DNA from: Dioszegia crocea
Taxonomy: Eukaryota > Basidiomycota > Tremellomycetes > Tremellales > Bulleribasidiaceae
Direction: 5' to 3'
Length of the DNA stretch: 64,000 nucleotides
Assembly: GCA_001600615.1 (NCBI GenBank)
Contig: BCKK01000006.1
Coordinates: 434,001-498,000 of the forward strand
The notes under the pieces were generated by a model that worked only from the letters and a program-made list of their open reading frames with translations, searched no databases and was not told the origin of the DNA. This document shows positions 1 to 12,461 of this stretch, piece by piece; the first letter of the stretch is position 1; every line of letters starts with the position of its first letter. The position numbers and the translations under genes are program-made.

Positions 1-1013
1 ACAGACCAACACTCATCCCAGGGCACAAATTCTCTTGGCTATTCAACACCCTTTCCAGAGTCCCGGCAGGCGTAAGTCCTCACCCCTCTCCGCTGACTTT
101 AGTCGTTCTTCACCTACCGAGCATGGTTGATTTCAAACAAGTCCATGTGGATCCCTATCATTGTTGTCCCTTTACAGTAAGTCAACCCTTGTTCCCGCTA
201 ACACTAGACTCACCACTATCGGCTCCGCTCTAGCTGCTTTCGCCACGGCAGTGAGCATACCCATCAAACTCGACTCTATCGAACGCCTAGCTGCCATCAT
301 CATGGTAAGCCTCCTGCCAATCTTGCTAACAACAGGTGTCCACCGAGCTCGCCACAGACGTCATCAACACCTCTACCATCGCCTTCGGTCTGTATCGCTC
401 TCGCACCGGATGGAAGTCCACTGATCGCTTGCTTGTCCGCCTCTTTGTGTAAGTACCTCTACTCGCCGTCGCTGATGTTCTGCATACTAGCAGAAACTCA
501 ACTACCGCCGACCATTGTGTAAGTCCAACATCCGCCATAGCTAACAGCAGCGCCCTGGGCTTCCTCATCTGCTTCATCGCCTTCCCCGAAAGTCGAGTCA
601 TCTACATCTTCGCTGGCATCGCCAAGATCCACGTCATATGCCTTCTGGTCGTACTCAGCTCCCGAGTCACGATGAGGCGGGTCGACGACACTCAAGTAAG
701 TCAACCTTCAGACCACAGCTGACTTCCAGCAATCCTACCCAATGTCTCTGAGCCAAACCCCCAACGTCACCGTCGACACATACGTGCATCATGCAGAAAT
801 GGAATATGTGAGTTGCGTAGCTATTCTATAGCTGATGGACAGGACGACAAACCCCTCCCTCCACATGCCAGCGTCGATGGGCACGGCGTCATACGCACTA
901 CAAACGGTCGATCACTCGGCAACACCCGCCGCGACTCTTACAGGGAGTTGGAGTCGAGCACGAGTCTGGTAGTCACCCATGACACTCTCGCCGACTCGCG
1001 CCAGATGGTGTAG
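1..1013 (+). CDS. DUF6534-type multi-pass membrane protein, 5'-truncated by window edge
   Basis: Function unknown; the family is fungal (mostly basidiomycete) integral membrane proteins. The visible exons encode the C-terminal half. They include a hydrophobic helix around WIPIIVVPLQLTTIGSALA, the family signature TELATDVINTSTIAFGLYRS followed by RTGWKSTDRLLVRL, and then two more hydrophobic helices ending in HVICLLVVLSSRV. The hydrophilic tail ends at the tag at 1011-1013. Three of its introns (72-102, 177-207, 305-335) are each exactly 31 nt. The first codons lie before the window: a reading frame is already open at base 1. It is a tandem paralogue of the gene at 1968-3348, with matching exon order and a matching tail motif (TVDTY versus TIDTY). 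Membrane topology and domain assignment are confident; the role is not known. Confidence 0.75.
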
Positions 1014-1967
1014 ACAGGTCCGAAGTAGATAATAGGATGTGGCGAAAATGTATACAGCACGGTCTGTCTTGAGGAATTGCATAGTCTGCGCTTCAAACTC
1101 CACGATCTCAGCACTAGACCCGCAGCCAACCCGCAGCTGACGCTCTCGAGCTCCGCAATCTGAAACAGATGAAACGTGCCTTTACGTAGGTGTTTCAGGA
1201 TACTGGTTGAACCCAAAGTCTCCCGTCCGGCCCCCGGCCACGGGCATAACACAACCACACACTCGTACTCATCTCACACAATCACGCAAGTGTGTCATCC
1301 ACTCAAGATTAACACAAGCTTCACTCAGACCTGCGGAGATTAGATCCTACTTTGGGTTCGTGTAGAGTCCCAGTACGAGATTGAGCCTTTCTTAACCCGG
1401 ATAGGCTTGCTGATGGAAGTCTAATGGTCGTGAAGGTATGATATACATATCCTCTGATCTGTGGGCTTCCCGAACGCCCGTTCGGGAGTAGGTGCCATGC
1501 GACTTGACCTTGCTGGAGCTGTACCGTCGTACCTTTTCACGAATGATCGCTGTGCGAAAGAGGCAAAGGCTCATGCACCTACCAAGAAATGCCTCCGAGC
1601 CGGGATTTTCAGGCACCGAAAGGGACAGATAAGGATCCTTCTTGAAACCTCCTCTCCACATCCCTTCACCACATACCGACTGTTTCATCTCCCTTTGCTC
1701 TCCTTCAACGGATGCACTGAAGATTGTTCTCTCGAAAGGCGGTCCGGCAGAGGCCTCGGGGAGATCATCCAGCGCGGGCTACGGCGTCCAAGGACCGCCT
1801 GCCAAGTGCCAGCGTCCACACTGAGGGCTTTCTCAAGGACGACCCGGACCCATTAATCGATAGTCGCAATGGATGAAGACTGTGCATATATAGCCACCAG
1901 CCCAGACCCCATTTTTACCACTCACATTTCCAACCTCGATTAACCCAACCCGACCCGAACTCATATC
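1014..1967. other. intergenic region between the two DUF6534 paralogues
   Basis: About 950 bp without a convincing gene. Open frames of about 100-130 codons exist on both strands but overlap each other, have no splice support and no recognisable family. The stretch holds a perfect 8-bp-arm palindrome (1468-1487), a minus-strand match to an element near 57.5 kb (1594-1609), and a TATA-like catatata about 80 bp before the downstream ATG. Confidence 0.6.
1468..1487. repeat. perfect inverted repeat, 8-bp arms, 4-nt loop
   Basis: The arms TCCCGAAC and GTTCGGGA are exact reverse complements separated by GCCC. It lies about 480 bp upstream of the second DUF6534 gene and 455 bp after the first. It could be a dimeric zinc-cluster factor site (CGG-type half sites facing each other) or a small hairpin; nothing else in the sequence decides between these. 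Confidence 0.5.
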
Positions 1968-3348
1968 ATGTCTACCTCAGCCGGAGCTGGCGGGTTACCC
2001 TTCGACCCTAGCACACTTCCTCTCGAGGTGCAGATGGAGATCGGAGCCAAGATGGCTTTGGGCGGTAATCCAGTCATGCACTTCGCGCCGTTCTTATTGG
2101 GGTGAGCTTGACTGCGGCCCGAACTAACATCGCAGCATGTGGCTTGACTCCTTCTTCCTCGGATGTCTAATCATCCTTTTCGCCAAATGGAAGAGATACG
2201 CGTATCAGACCGAGCGACCCATCATCAAGATTCTTACGGTCAGTCTCTAGGCGCGGCGGTGAAAATAGCTGACACTCGCAGTGCTACCTTCTCGTCGTCA
2301 GCATCGGCATCTCATGCTAGTGGGTGTCTTGTCAAGCCGAATGCTGACATGTAGCATTGTAGCCTACCAGATGTTCCTCTTTGTCAGCGGGTTTGGCGTT
2401 TACAAGAACTTCATCAATCCCAACTGTAAGTACGAGCAAGTCTCCGCCAACACGCACAGGGAGTAGAGTCTTCTATACCATCAACACGCTCTCTCGCATG
2501 CCCGCCGCCGGCTTCTTTGTCCATCGCGCTTGTATGCTGTCGAATAGGAGTGTGTGCATACCTATAGTTCTTATCCCATTACTGTAAGTCATCGTTCCGC
2601 CCAAGCTAACGCCTAGTCTGAGCTCTGTAGCGTGCGCTATCGCTGCAACCATCACATCCACCAACCTCCCCATCAACGCCCGAGAACATGCATTCGTCAT
2701 TGCCTTTGTGAGTCTTGCCAAATCTTAGCTGACACTCAGTTGAGCACAGAGCTCACAGCGGACATCATCAATACTGTCACCATTGGCATCGGGTTATACC
2801 GCTCGCGAACGGGATGGAAGATGACTGACCGGCTAATTTCGCGCTGGATCATGTCAGTATTCGACCAAACCTAAGCTGACAAAGCAGTGTCAGTGCGGAG
2901 ACACAACTCCCACCAACAATCGCAGCTATAGGATTTTTGGTCTGCTTCATCGGATGGCCTAATACCACCGGAATTGCAATCTTTGCGGCCGCCCCGAAGA
3001 TCCACGTCATCTGCTTGGTTATTGTTCTGAACTCCCGCATCAAGATGAAGACCGACTACTCTAGCCACGATGCCGAGGTATGTTCACAAATTGCCCCTGA
3101 GCTGATTGGAAGAACTCGTATTCGATGAAGAGCCAACCTACCGTCACTATCGACACCTATACCCACACAGATGCCGAAGAGGTAAGCTGTCCATTAGGGT
3201 TCCGCTTACCCGAAAGGATAAGGAATTTTCCGCAAATCATCACCAAGTCGACGAGGCTGGCGTCATGCGTACCGTCAATGGCAGATCGGTCGAGCAGGAT
3301 CGCAGGTCCTTCTACAAGGAGTCTGACTCCAAGAGCAGCCTCGTCTGA
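1968..3348 (+). CDS. DUF6534-type multi-pass membrane protein (complete copy)
   Basis: Unknown-function fungal membrane protein, complete here. The ATG at 1968 opens MSTSAGAGGLPFDPSTLPLE and is preceded by a TATA-like box at about 1886. The order is: a short hydrophilic N-terminus; helices around GMWLDSFFLGCLIILFA and CYLLVVSIGISC; the segment FYTINTLSRMPAAGFFVHRA; the signature TELTADIINTVTIGIGLYRS followed by RTGWKMTDRLISR; two further helices; and a polar tail ending SKSSLV. There are six or more short introns with gctgac/gctgat branch sites. It closely matches the truncated gene directly upstream, so this is a tandem duplication. The gene is convergent with CLU1, leaving about 145 bp between stops. 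The 7-helix-like architecture suggests a receptor- or channel-like role, but that is speculation. Confidence 0.8.
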
Positions 3349-3492
3349 GGTGCTTGAGTTTTGGGTTTTTGCGAGTCGTGATATTGTATGCAAGCTGGAT
3401 TACTCAAGGCCAAACTTCAAGATCTTGCTATGCATGAGAGGTGGTTTCGCTGCCAGTCGAAATCAGGCCGCTATGATGTTTGTGACGCTTCT

Positions 3493-6400
3493 CTATCGCT
3501 TTGCCCCCGTCCTCCGCTTACCCCTCAGGGCATTCTTACTCCTCTTGGCACCACCCGCCTGCTCCTTGCTCTCGATAAACTTGACGAGCTCATCAACGTC
3601 TAGGTGTCCCTTCTCCCCTATCCTGCTTGCCTCCTGGACCTGTCGCTCCGCCTCAGCCGCAGCCGCCCCGGCAGCCGATGACCCCGCGACCGCTGTCGTC
3701 CCCCCCACTGTCGATCCCGTACCGCCCGTCGTCAACCGCCGCCTGGTGGTAGCCGCCACCCTAGCCTGAGCAGCCTGTAGCCTCTCCATCTGCCTATCCT
3801 TCGCCTGTTGTGTAGCAGCCTTGTGTCTCTCGGCCTGCTCCACCACCGCTTGGAGAAGCTCGACGTTCCGCGCCACCTCCTTGGTCTGCGCATTTCCCTC
3901 CCCTATGCGGGCCTTGAAAATCTCATACGCCGCAAGCGAAGTCTCGAGCGCTTTGGGGATATCGTTCAGGAGGAAGTGAGCCTGGGTAAGTTGGTGCAGG
4001 GCGTGACCGTTGGTGGCGTGATCTGGACCGAACGTCTCGGCAGTGTAGGCTTGAGCCTGGGAGAGGAGGTTGAGGGAGAGTGCGTGTTCGTTGATTGCTT
4101 GCAGAACCACACCGGCGTTACTCTGTCAATCAGCATTGTCCATACCTAAAACTCACCAAGATGGTGTGCATCTCGGGGTGTCCAGGTCCATACACCACAT
4201 CCCAGATCGTCAACAGATGTCTGAAGTAGCGCAGACTGGATTGCGCGCTGCCCTCGAGATTCTCAAGCATGGCAAGGTTGAGATAGTACTGTGCCGTATC
4301 GGGGTGGTACACACCCAGCGTCCGCTCGGCAATGATGACGGCCTGACGCTGGAGTCGGATACCCGTAGCAATGTCCAGTCCCAGTGGCTGTTCCGCATCG
4401 GTCGAGTCGGCCGACATTTGCTGCATCTTCATCCGGGCGAGCTGGTAGAGAGTGGACGAGTACTGGTTGTATGCCGCGGCGACTTCAGGGTGGATGATTG
4501 AGTGGATAGATTCGTACGTCTGCACACCTTCCAGCATGAGTTCGAGGCCGACTTCGATATTTCCCCGGTTGATGGTGCTCAAACCGCCAGCGACAATCTC
4601 ATCAGGGACCGATGCCTGAAATCAGCACAGTCTTACGCATAACTCACGCTAGGCGCAGTAGACCTGACGACAGGAATCATAGTCAAAATATCCGAAGGCT
4701 CAAATGTCGTCGATCGGACATTGACAACCGCCTTCTTCTTGTCCTTCTTGTCCTTTTTGCCATTCGCCTTGTCCTCCTCCGCAACTTCAGACGCCTCCCT
4801 CGCCTCAAACACGTAATCCCGCTGGAGAACCTGGAAAGCGAACCGGCTTGCAAACTCGCGAAGGAGCTGCCTCTTCCTCAAACCCTCCAGCAAGACACTT
4901 TCCGGCAATCGCCACCTGTACCGCAGCTCAACCTCAGCAATGACCTGCTTGCGCAGTGACTCTGGTGTGAGACGAGTGTAGGCTGGTTCAACCTCGTTGG
5001 ACAAGCCCAGAGGTTGGTATACCGCTTTGGGATCTGACGAAACGGAAGATCCGATAAGGCAGTTGAGGAAGTGTGAGACGGCACAGGGGACGTGCTCGGG
5101 GGCAAGACCACGGATAAGAGATCGAAGGATGTATTTCCCAGCTCGGAAGACCATTTCCTGCTCGACAATCTTGCGGAATGGACCCAGCAGACCCTTCTCT
5201 TTCCGTTCCTCACCATCCGCGCCCGAGGCAAAGGATGAGATCGAGGCGGCGATATGACCGAGGTATCGAATGTTGATACCGCGCTGGTGCATGACTCTCG
5301 ACAGAGACGCACCGTCCATAATACCCGACGAGTTTCCGAGGAGGACGTCGAGGGTGAATGCAGGGACGGCGATGGTTCGGAGATATACCGAGGCGTCGCG
5401 AACGGCCTTGATGGCAGGATCAGACTCATCCGTGTGGGTAGAAGGAACAGGGATGGACATATCCTCTGAGCCCTTCTTCGGGGCGGTGAAGACAAACGCA
5501 TCGGGGTTGAAGAGAAGGACGAACTTCTTAATCGAATCTCCAATGATTGAAGAGTCAACAGGCTTGTCATCCTCCGCCTTCTGCGCAGCAGCCGCCTCGG
5601 CAGCAGGGGAACCCTCCACTTCCGAAGCGACATCCTTGTCCTCCTCCATGCCAGCCTTATCCGCAATCTCCCTATCCACCTTGGACTGATTCGCCGCGTA
5701 TTCCTTCATCCAGCGCTTCAACTCGCTCTCCCAGAACTGCTCAACCAACTCCGGACGCAGCAGCGCCATACGGTGTGGGTACTGCACTCCGTCGACATCT
5801 TTCTCCGGCCCGACCAGCTTTCCCTCAAAGTCCTTCTCCAACCACTCGATATCAACCGGCATCAAACGCGGCAGATCCAAAAGGTATCGTCGACCATCCG
5901 TACCCCGAAGCGCCTTGACCTCGTTCGACGCGTAAAAGTCGTGCTGCACACCTTGGCCATCGGCCACTTTGTGCTCGGCGAGTTTGAAGGCGTGAGCGAG
6001 ATTCGACATGACTTTGTGAGTCGATTCGTCCCAGTGCATAACACTGACACGCTCCGAGTCCACACCGTAGATGATGAGCGGGTTTTCAGGCAATTCCTCC
6101 TCCTTCTCCTCTGCTTCGACCTTTTCTGACTTTGGCGAATCCTGAACCTTGACCCAGTCCTCCTTCTGCACCTCCTTGTCTTCCTTTGCCTCGGCGAAGT
6201 CTTCCAGTCGACGAGAGAAGATCCCCGGTAGCACGGTTTGACAGACGTATCGCTCGCCCGCCCAATCCACAACGGTGTGGCCTAGTAGGTGAACTCCATC
6301 GGCGTCGACCTTGTTCAAAAGCTTGACCCCAGCGGCATCCTTGGCGTGGGAGACCCAAGCCGCAGCGTCACCTCCGAGGTGGGTGTAAATGTCTATGCAG

Positions 6401-8007
6401 TCGACGGCACGGGTGATGAAGATGTTGGAAAGTAGCCACATGTGGCAGCGGGGTGTTTCATTTGGGTTCAAAGGGGGCATGTCGCCTCGCTAAAGGTCAG
6501 CCCGATGCAAACTCATCACTCACAGCAATAGACATGACAGATCGTATTGACGCCTGCGTGAACTCTGCCCAAGTCTTCTGTGCCATCTTCTCCCTCAATA
6601 CCCTCTCCTGCATACCTTGCCGTGGAAGTTCCTTAATCCCCTGCATCTCCTCATTCCAGTCCCGCGCCGAGTCCAAAGCGTCCGCTGTTGTTGCTCCGGT
6701 GTGCAAATAGGCGAGCTGCGTGCGGATGATATCTGACACAGCGGCGGGTTTGGGCTGGGGTGCAAGGAAGGAGTAGGCTGGTTCTGATTGGGGAATGGGG
6801 ACGGTGGAGATGGGCTCGAAAAGCGGTAGGGAAGTGCTCAGTGGTTGGAGGAGGGATATACGTTCTGTGAATTGGGGGGAGAGCGAATGGAGGAGGTCGA
6901 TAAGGGAGTGATTGGGCTGCGCGACCGCACCGTCCGATCCAGGCCGCGGTGAAGGGTCGAAATGGTTGATGTTGGATTTGGAAACGTACCACCCTCTGGA
7001 TGTACACACCAAAGTCACCGTCTCCCCCTCCAAAGTGGTGACTTGGAGGTAAAGCTGGTGACCCTGTTGACGAAGGTAAGGCGACGGTGGGTTGAATGGG
7101 CTCATCTGTATCGACCTCAGCGAGGGCTGGACCTCGGTCATAGGGCTAGCAATGGCCAGTTGCGAAAACTCTGTCGTTTGCCATTCCGCTTTCCAATCGG
7201 CAAAGGGGTTGCTGGTGTCCGCAGCGACGTCCCGCTTGACTTTGACAATCTCCTTCTTGGCACCTTTGCCTTTGCGACCCGCAGGAACCGTCACCTCGAC
7301 TTCCTCGTATGTTGGCTCGGAGGATGAGGAGGCCTTGCCGTCCCGGACCAGCTCAAAGATGGTGGCGCCGGGAATCAAGCCAAAAGGCGCGGCGACGGTG
7401 TGAGCGGATGTACCAGGCGGGGAGATGAGCTCGATGAGACGAAGGACGCTTTGTCGGGCTGAGAAGTCCGAGTAGGGTTCTGCCGTCAGCTCAGCCGGAA
7501 CTACACCCACCTCGTACAACCTCCAGTACCCTCTCTTCTCCATCTGCCAGGTGGCTAAACACATCCCCTACCTCCAACCACTCGCTGAGCCTTTCGCCAG
7601 CTCGCACATCGATTCCCTCCCTGGCCTTGCCGAGCTGCTCGCTAGCACCGGCCTCCTCGGCATGTCCATTGGCTGCAGGCTTGGCCACAGGAAGACGCAG
7701 CGAGTAGTGGCCCAACCAGTATCCACCCACCCACTCGTTGATCGCAAGCTTGAGCTCCTGTACCGTTTCGTGTGGCTGGGGAACGAGAGTGAGGGTGTGG
7801 AAGACCTCATCGGGAGAGGCCTTTTTGGGGAGAGTGCGAGGATGGGACGGGGACGGAATGTGAACAGTCACTGGAGCGACTGCTGATTTAGTACGAAACT
7901 TGCAGGATGTAGAGCAACTTACTCTGTGTAGGCTGTTCGACCTGCTCAGTGGTCTCGCCATTTGCAATCTGGGCCTGATCGACCATCTCCTCAGTGTTCT
8001 CCGCCAT
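3493..8007 (-). CDS. CLU1: Clustered mitochondria protein CLU1/TIF31
   Basis: Cytosolic RNA-binding protein of the Clu family, needed for normal mitochondrial distribution and reported as an eIF3-associated factor in yeast. The start MAENTEEMVDQAQIANGE is followed by the N-terminal ubiquitin-like region (PDEVFHTLTLVPQPHETVQE), the GSKIP-like part, then the CLU domain (AGVKLLNKVDADGVHLLGHT; LPGIFSRR) and the long central region (RGINIRYLGHIAA). A C-terminal TPR array follows (GLELMLEGVQTYESIHSI; ERTLGVYHPDTAQYYLNLA). The protein ends in a basic, Ala-rich tail (RGKRRTGAKR). The intron at 7480-7510 is only 31 nt and restores the frame VVR-EPYSDF exactly. The length of roughly 1,300 residues fits the family. 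It is divergent from the VCX1-type gene with about 460 bp between starts. Confidence 0.93.
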
Positions 8008-8465
8008 GATATGTGATGGATGCGATGAGAGATGTACTGGCCAGATCGAAAGCTCGTAGCGATCGGTTACGGTGATAGAAGCAGCCGAGATCGAGGGGGT
8101 CGGGGAGCTGAGCTCGTCCTCGGGATTGGCGGATCTAAGGCTCGATGTTTTTGGCCCGACGAGTTGATGTGGATAGATGTACACTATCCGAGCAGCCGTA
8201 TAGTACTTGGAGCTCTCCAGATGCTGGTTGTGTATAGCCGCCTTGTGTCTATAGTTACCGTTGAGGTGGTCAGTTTCGTTTCCAACTTTTTACTCCCGGC
8301 CGTTCTCACCCGAAGGAGTTCCGTGCGTCAAAATAGCCACTTCAGGCATTACGTCACAGCGTCATCTTGGCAAAGGTTGCTTTGGGCCTCATCTATGCAT
8401 TTCATACCTCACTCCTTGCTGACATCTACGCTCACATATCGACCCTCAGTGATCAATCAGCAGCC
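8008..8465. promoter_or_regulatory. shared divergent promoter region, CLU1 / Ca2+-H+ antiporter
   Basis: About 460 bp between two divergent ATGs. A frame continuous with the antiporter runs upstream of 8466 but lacks family similarity. I see no clear TATA box or regulatory motif that I can name. Confidence 0.5.
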
Positions 8466-10097
8466 ATGCCCAACTCGGAAAGCGCACCTCTTTTAGGGTC
8501 TGGAAATCAGTCAGGCTCGGGAAACAAAAAATTCGACCCCATCGGCTCCACCCGGTACCTCCTTTTGGGCTCATGGCTGAACACTCTTGTGGTCTTCATC
8601 CCTCTAGCCTTTGTTGGTAGGTGTAGACATTCCCGGTGGTGATAATTCCTGACTTTCTCAGCCGAGAAGCTGGAATGGTCCGCTGCGCTCAGGTTCAGTT
8701 TCTCCTTCATGGCTATCATTCCCCTTGCGAAGGTTAGTCCAAGCCTGATATCTTTGCGGATCCAGCTCATACGTCTTTAGCTCCTAGGTGATGCCACTGA
8801 ACAGCTCTCCATGAAGTTGGGCCAGACAGTCGGTGGACTACTAAACGCGACGTGAGTTTTGATGCATCAGATATCGGCAAAAGCTTACACGTGCGTAGGT
8901 TTGGTAACGCCGTCGAGTTGATTGTGGCTATCGCTGCTCTGATGCAGAGTGAGTGTTTCTGAGCGTATCGTTTGTCGCGTGTACTGACATCCAGACCAAC
9001 TCCGTTTGGTACAGATGTCCCTGCTCGGATCCGTGCTCTCCAACTTACTTTTGGTGTTGGGCATGAGCTTCTTCGCGTAAGTCGTCCATTGGCAGACCGT
9101 AGCCTGGCTCATCCCCAGATCCGGCTTCTACTTCTACGAGGCGACCTTCCAGATGACTGCCGCCCAGGCCAGCTCCAGTTTGTTGACCCTCGCCTGCATC
9201 ACCCTCATTCTCCCCGCTGCTTGTAAGTACTACTTTACCTGCACAGCACTTTGGCTGACCAAAAGACCACGCATCCGAGGTCGAAGCCTCCAGCGCAGCC
9301 GGCAAGCTGTTCAGTATGCTATCCGACGAAGGCGCGCCCAATCCACCCGACGCATCGCTCAAGGGCCTCCTTATGCTGTCCCGCGGCACCTCGATCATCC
9401 TCCTGCTCACCTACATCGGCTACCTCATCTTCCAGCTCAAGACTCACTCCAGCCTCTTTGAAGCTGAAGTCAACGAGGGCGAAGAGGAGGAGATTCCCGA
9501 CATGGATCCCATTTCATCTGGTATTTGGCTTTGCATCATCACCGTCATCACCGCCTTTGCCGCCGATGTTCTTGTCGGCAGTATCGACGAGACCGCACAA
9601 CAATGGCACATCCCCAAGCGCTTCATCGGTCTCATCCTCCTTCCTCTAGTCGGTAACGCAGCGGAACACGTAACAAGTGTCTGGATGGCTTGCAAAGGGG
9701 TAAGTTCCGACCGATTTTGTTTCAGGTTGAGCGACTTCTGAGATTAGAAAATGGAACTCACTATCGGTGTGGCTGTGGGGAGCTCTATCCAGATCGCTGC
9801 TGGAATGATCCCCTTGTTGGTGATCATCGCCTGGCCCCTCCAGAAGGATTTGACGCTTTTTTTCGTGAGTCTGCAACGTTTTTTCCAGAATGACGTAAGG
9901 CAAACCTGACCCTTAGGCCAACTTTGAGACCATCACGCTGTTCGTGTCGGTCATGCTGGTGAACTTGCTCTTGCAAGATGGTCGGGCGAACTATATGGAG
10001 GGTGTGATGTGTGAGTTGCGAATTTTGACCGGAGGAACCGAATTGACATTTAGTGATTGCGTTATACCTCGTTATTGCTCTCAGCTACCTCGTCTAG
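8466..10097 (+). CDS. VCX1: Vacuolar Ca2+/H+ antiporter (CAX family)
   Basis: Exchanges cytosolic Ca2+ for vacuolar protons, so sets cytosolic calcium and calcineurin tone. The start MPNSESAPLLGSG carries an acidic di-leucine-like N-terminus (SAPLL) typical of vacuolar sorting. The two inverted CAX repeats are clear: GGLLNATFGNAVELIVAIAA in the first half and LPLVGNAAEHVTSVWMACKG in the second. The acidic loop between the halves (EAEVNEGEEEEIPDMD) is the expected cytosolic linker. About eleven hydrophobic helices are present; the protein ends IALSYLV at the tag at 10095-10097. Several 40-60 nt introns interrupt it. Length about 430 residues, normal for fungal Vcx1. The window does not show which CAX paralogue this would be if the genome has more than one. 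Confidence 0.93.
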
Positions 10098-10466
10098 CTT
10101 GAGCTTGGCGTGCAGACAAAACTGTCGACAGTGAGAATAGAGAAAGTTACACGATGATATCTACCCTAAATCGATACCGAGAAATAGTTATACCCAAGTG
10201 AAAATGTATCTTTTGTTAGCGAAGTGTGTAGTACAGTCTACTTTTTTGGTGCCCGGCTGCATTGTGCAGACCGCGGCTGGTTATTCGTTTCGACAGATCG
10301 TATGAGCTGCAGAAAGCCTATGCCGAGTGCACAGGTCCAGCTATGAAAGGTGCGTTGCATGAATTTTGTTCCGGTGGAGGCAACGCGAAAGACCTCCACC
10401 TCCACCCAAGTCAATTTCGCACGTCCATATCTCACCTCTCCCACTCTATCAGCAGCACTACAGTGC

Positions 10467-12229
10467 ATGTTCATTCGGCTTCGCCTAACCAGAAGCCACC
10501 TGCATCACATTACACAACGCCTAATGTCGACAATTCCCCGCCAGCGTCCGCCCTTTCCTTCAGGATGGTCATCAATCCCCATCTCACCTTCGAACCTCAC
10601 TCTGGCCAATACCCTACCCATCGGCCAATCTTTCCTCTGGCATCGACACCAGCTAGTCCCTGAAGCCTCCCTCGCTGCTTTTCCGGTCGATCCCTCCCCT
10701 TCTGGCTCGACGCGAACGCCATCTCCACCGCCAAAGATTGACTCCGTCCAAGACGAACAGCCCGCGGAAGAGTTCTCCCGCGCCGTCCTGGACCCACCTA
10801 GAGTGGTATGCCTCCGCCAGACCTCTTCGCACGTATACTACACCGCCCTTCATCCTGATCCCTCTAATGACACAAAGGATGTGAAAGAGGGCTGGACCCA
10901 ACGCTGGATGGCAGACTACTTCCACCTCGAGCGATATCCGTCCCTCGAGGGGATGTATGCGGACTGGAAGGTCCGAGATCCGGGTATGTTTGGGCGGCTC
11001 AATATGGAGTATGAGGGTCTAGGAGTAGGACACGGTGGTAGAGCAAGAGGCGTAAGGCTGCTGAGGCAGGATCCATGGGAATGTCTCATTGCGTGCGTTC
11101 GTCCCATAACCATGGACTTATGACAGATTCATCACATCTACCAACAACCACATTCCTCGCATAGCCGGACTGATGCATCGACTCGGCACTCACTTCTCCC
11201 CTCCACTCCTCACCCTGTCAAATCCGCTAGATGAGTCACAGACTGCTGGACCCTCAGACCTACCGACGACGACGACATACCACCTCTTTCCCGCCCCGCA
11301 CCTGCTTCCCGAGGTCCTAGAGCAGACACTCCGGGAGCTAGGCTTCGGATACCGCGCAGGGTTCATTGAGTCGAGTCTGGCGACTCTGCGTGCGGAATTT
11401 GGCCAGCAACCGGGAGATATCGAGAAGGGGCTGGCGGGATGGCGAGGAGGGGATGTTGACGTTGTCAGAGAAAAGCTTATCGGCTTGAAGGGGGTTGGAC
11501 GAAAAGTCGCCGACTGCGTTATGCTTATGTGCCTAGATCAGGTCAGTCTGTATTCTATGAGGTAGTCTCCCGCTGACACCCCAGCCACACCTCATCCCCA
11601 TCGACACCCACCTTTCGGCCATAGCGTCCCGCCACCCCCTCTTCCCTTCCCGACTAAAGAATAAACCCATGTCCAAGGCTTTATACGATGAAGTCCAGGA
11701 GTTCTTGCTGGATAAGTGGGGACCGATGGGAGGTTGGGCACAAGCTGTGATGTTTGCCCTCGAGCTGCCAGAGACGACGGTGCGGAATGGGGCCAAGGCG
11801 AATGGCGCTTCGACGCCCAAGAAGACGCCAAAGAAGGGGAGTGTGAATGTCAAGAGGGAGATGGTGACGCCTGTGAAGACTGAAACGGAGGATCTGGTCA
11901 AGCTCGAAGAAGCAGGCGTGAAGGTGGAAGAGACGTGGCGAACGCCAATTAAAGATCCGGGAATGGGTCTAGATTCACCTCTGCCCACGCCGACACACTC
12001 GCGCCAGGGCTCAGGCGTCAAGCGGAAGTTAGTAACTCCGAGTCGGTCTCAGACAGTTCAGGGCGATGCGGGCACGGAAGAGTCTCCGACGGCCCAAAGA
12101 ATGGCGGGTCTGCCAGCAGGGTATGGGTTCAAGCGGACGAGGAGCTCAGCCAGGATTGAGCTGCAGAGAAGTGAATCGGGAGTCAGTGTGCTCGCGGAGG
12201 ACGTGAGTGGGCTGGATGTTGGTAGATGA
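10467..12229 (+). CDS. OGG1: 8-oxoguanine DNA glycosylase/AP lyase
   Basis: Base-excision repair enzyme that removes 8-oxoguanine paired with C. It carries an N-terminal OGG_N domain (FPSGWSSIPISPSNLTLANT; GQSFLWHR) and the HhH-GPD domain. FITSTNNHIPRIAGLMHRLG matches the family loop. GLKGVGRKVADCVMLMCLDQ contains the hairpin and the Schiff-base lysine, and PIDTHL carries the catalytic Asp. Two small introns interrupt it. Two in-frame starts are possible: ATG 10467 gives a basic, Arg/His-rich, mitochondria-like leader (MFIRLRLTRSHLHHITQRL), and ATG 10524 (MSTIPRQ) lacks it. After the fold there is an unusual Lys/Ser/Thr-rich tail of about 150 residues (PKKTPKKGSVNVKRE; GVKRKLVTPSRS), probably nuclear-targeting. 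About 560 residues, long for the family because of the tail. Confidence 0.93.
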
Positions 12230-12461
12230 TGCATTGCAAGGTAGATCGGAGTGCAGATAGATGCTTGATTGAGACCAGGTTGGCCAGCGAAGCGAGCGAG
12301 GCCCGACTTTCTCGCAAGAACCACAAAAGGCCCCTTGGCACCATGGATACCATAACGTAATTCTGGACACCGTCAGCATTCCTTAATCCTTGCAGGCGCG
12401 TCGAATCCAGCATCTTCTGTCGTCTATTTCTAATCCCCTTACACACATCTATCCATACACC

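Noticed and set aside
1392..1856. Overlapping open frames of about 100-130 codons on both strands between the DUF6534 genes
   Set aside because: They overlap each other, lack family features and splice logic, and have amino-acid composition typical of shadow frames.
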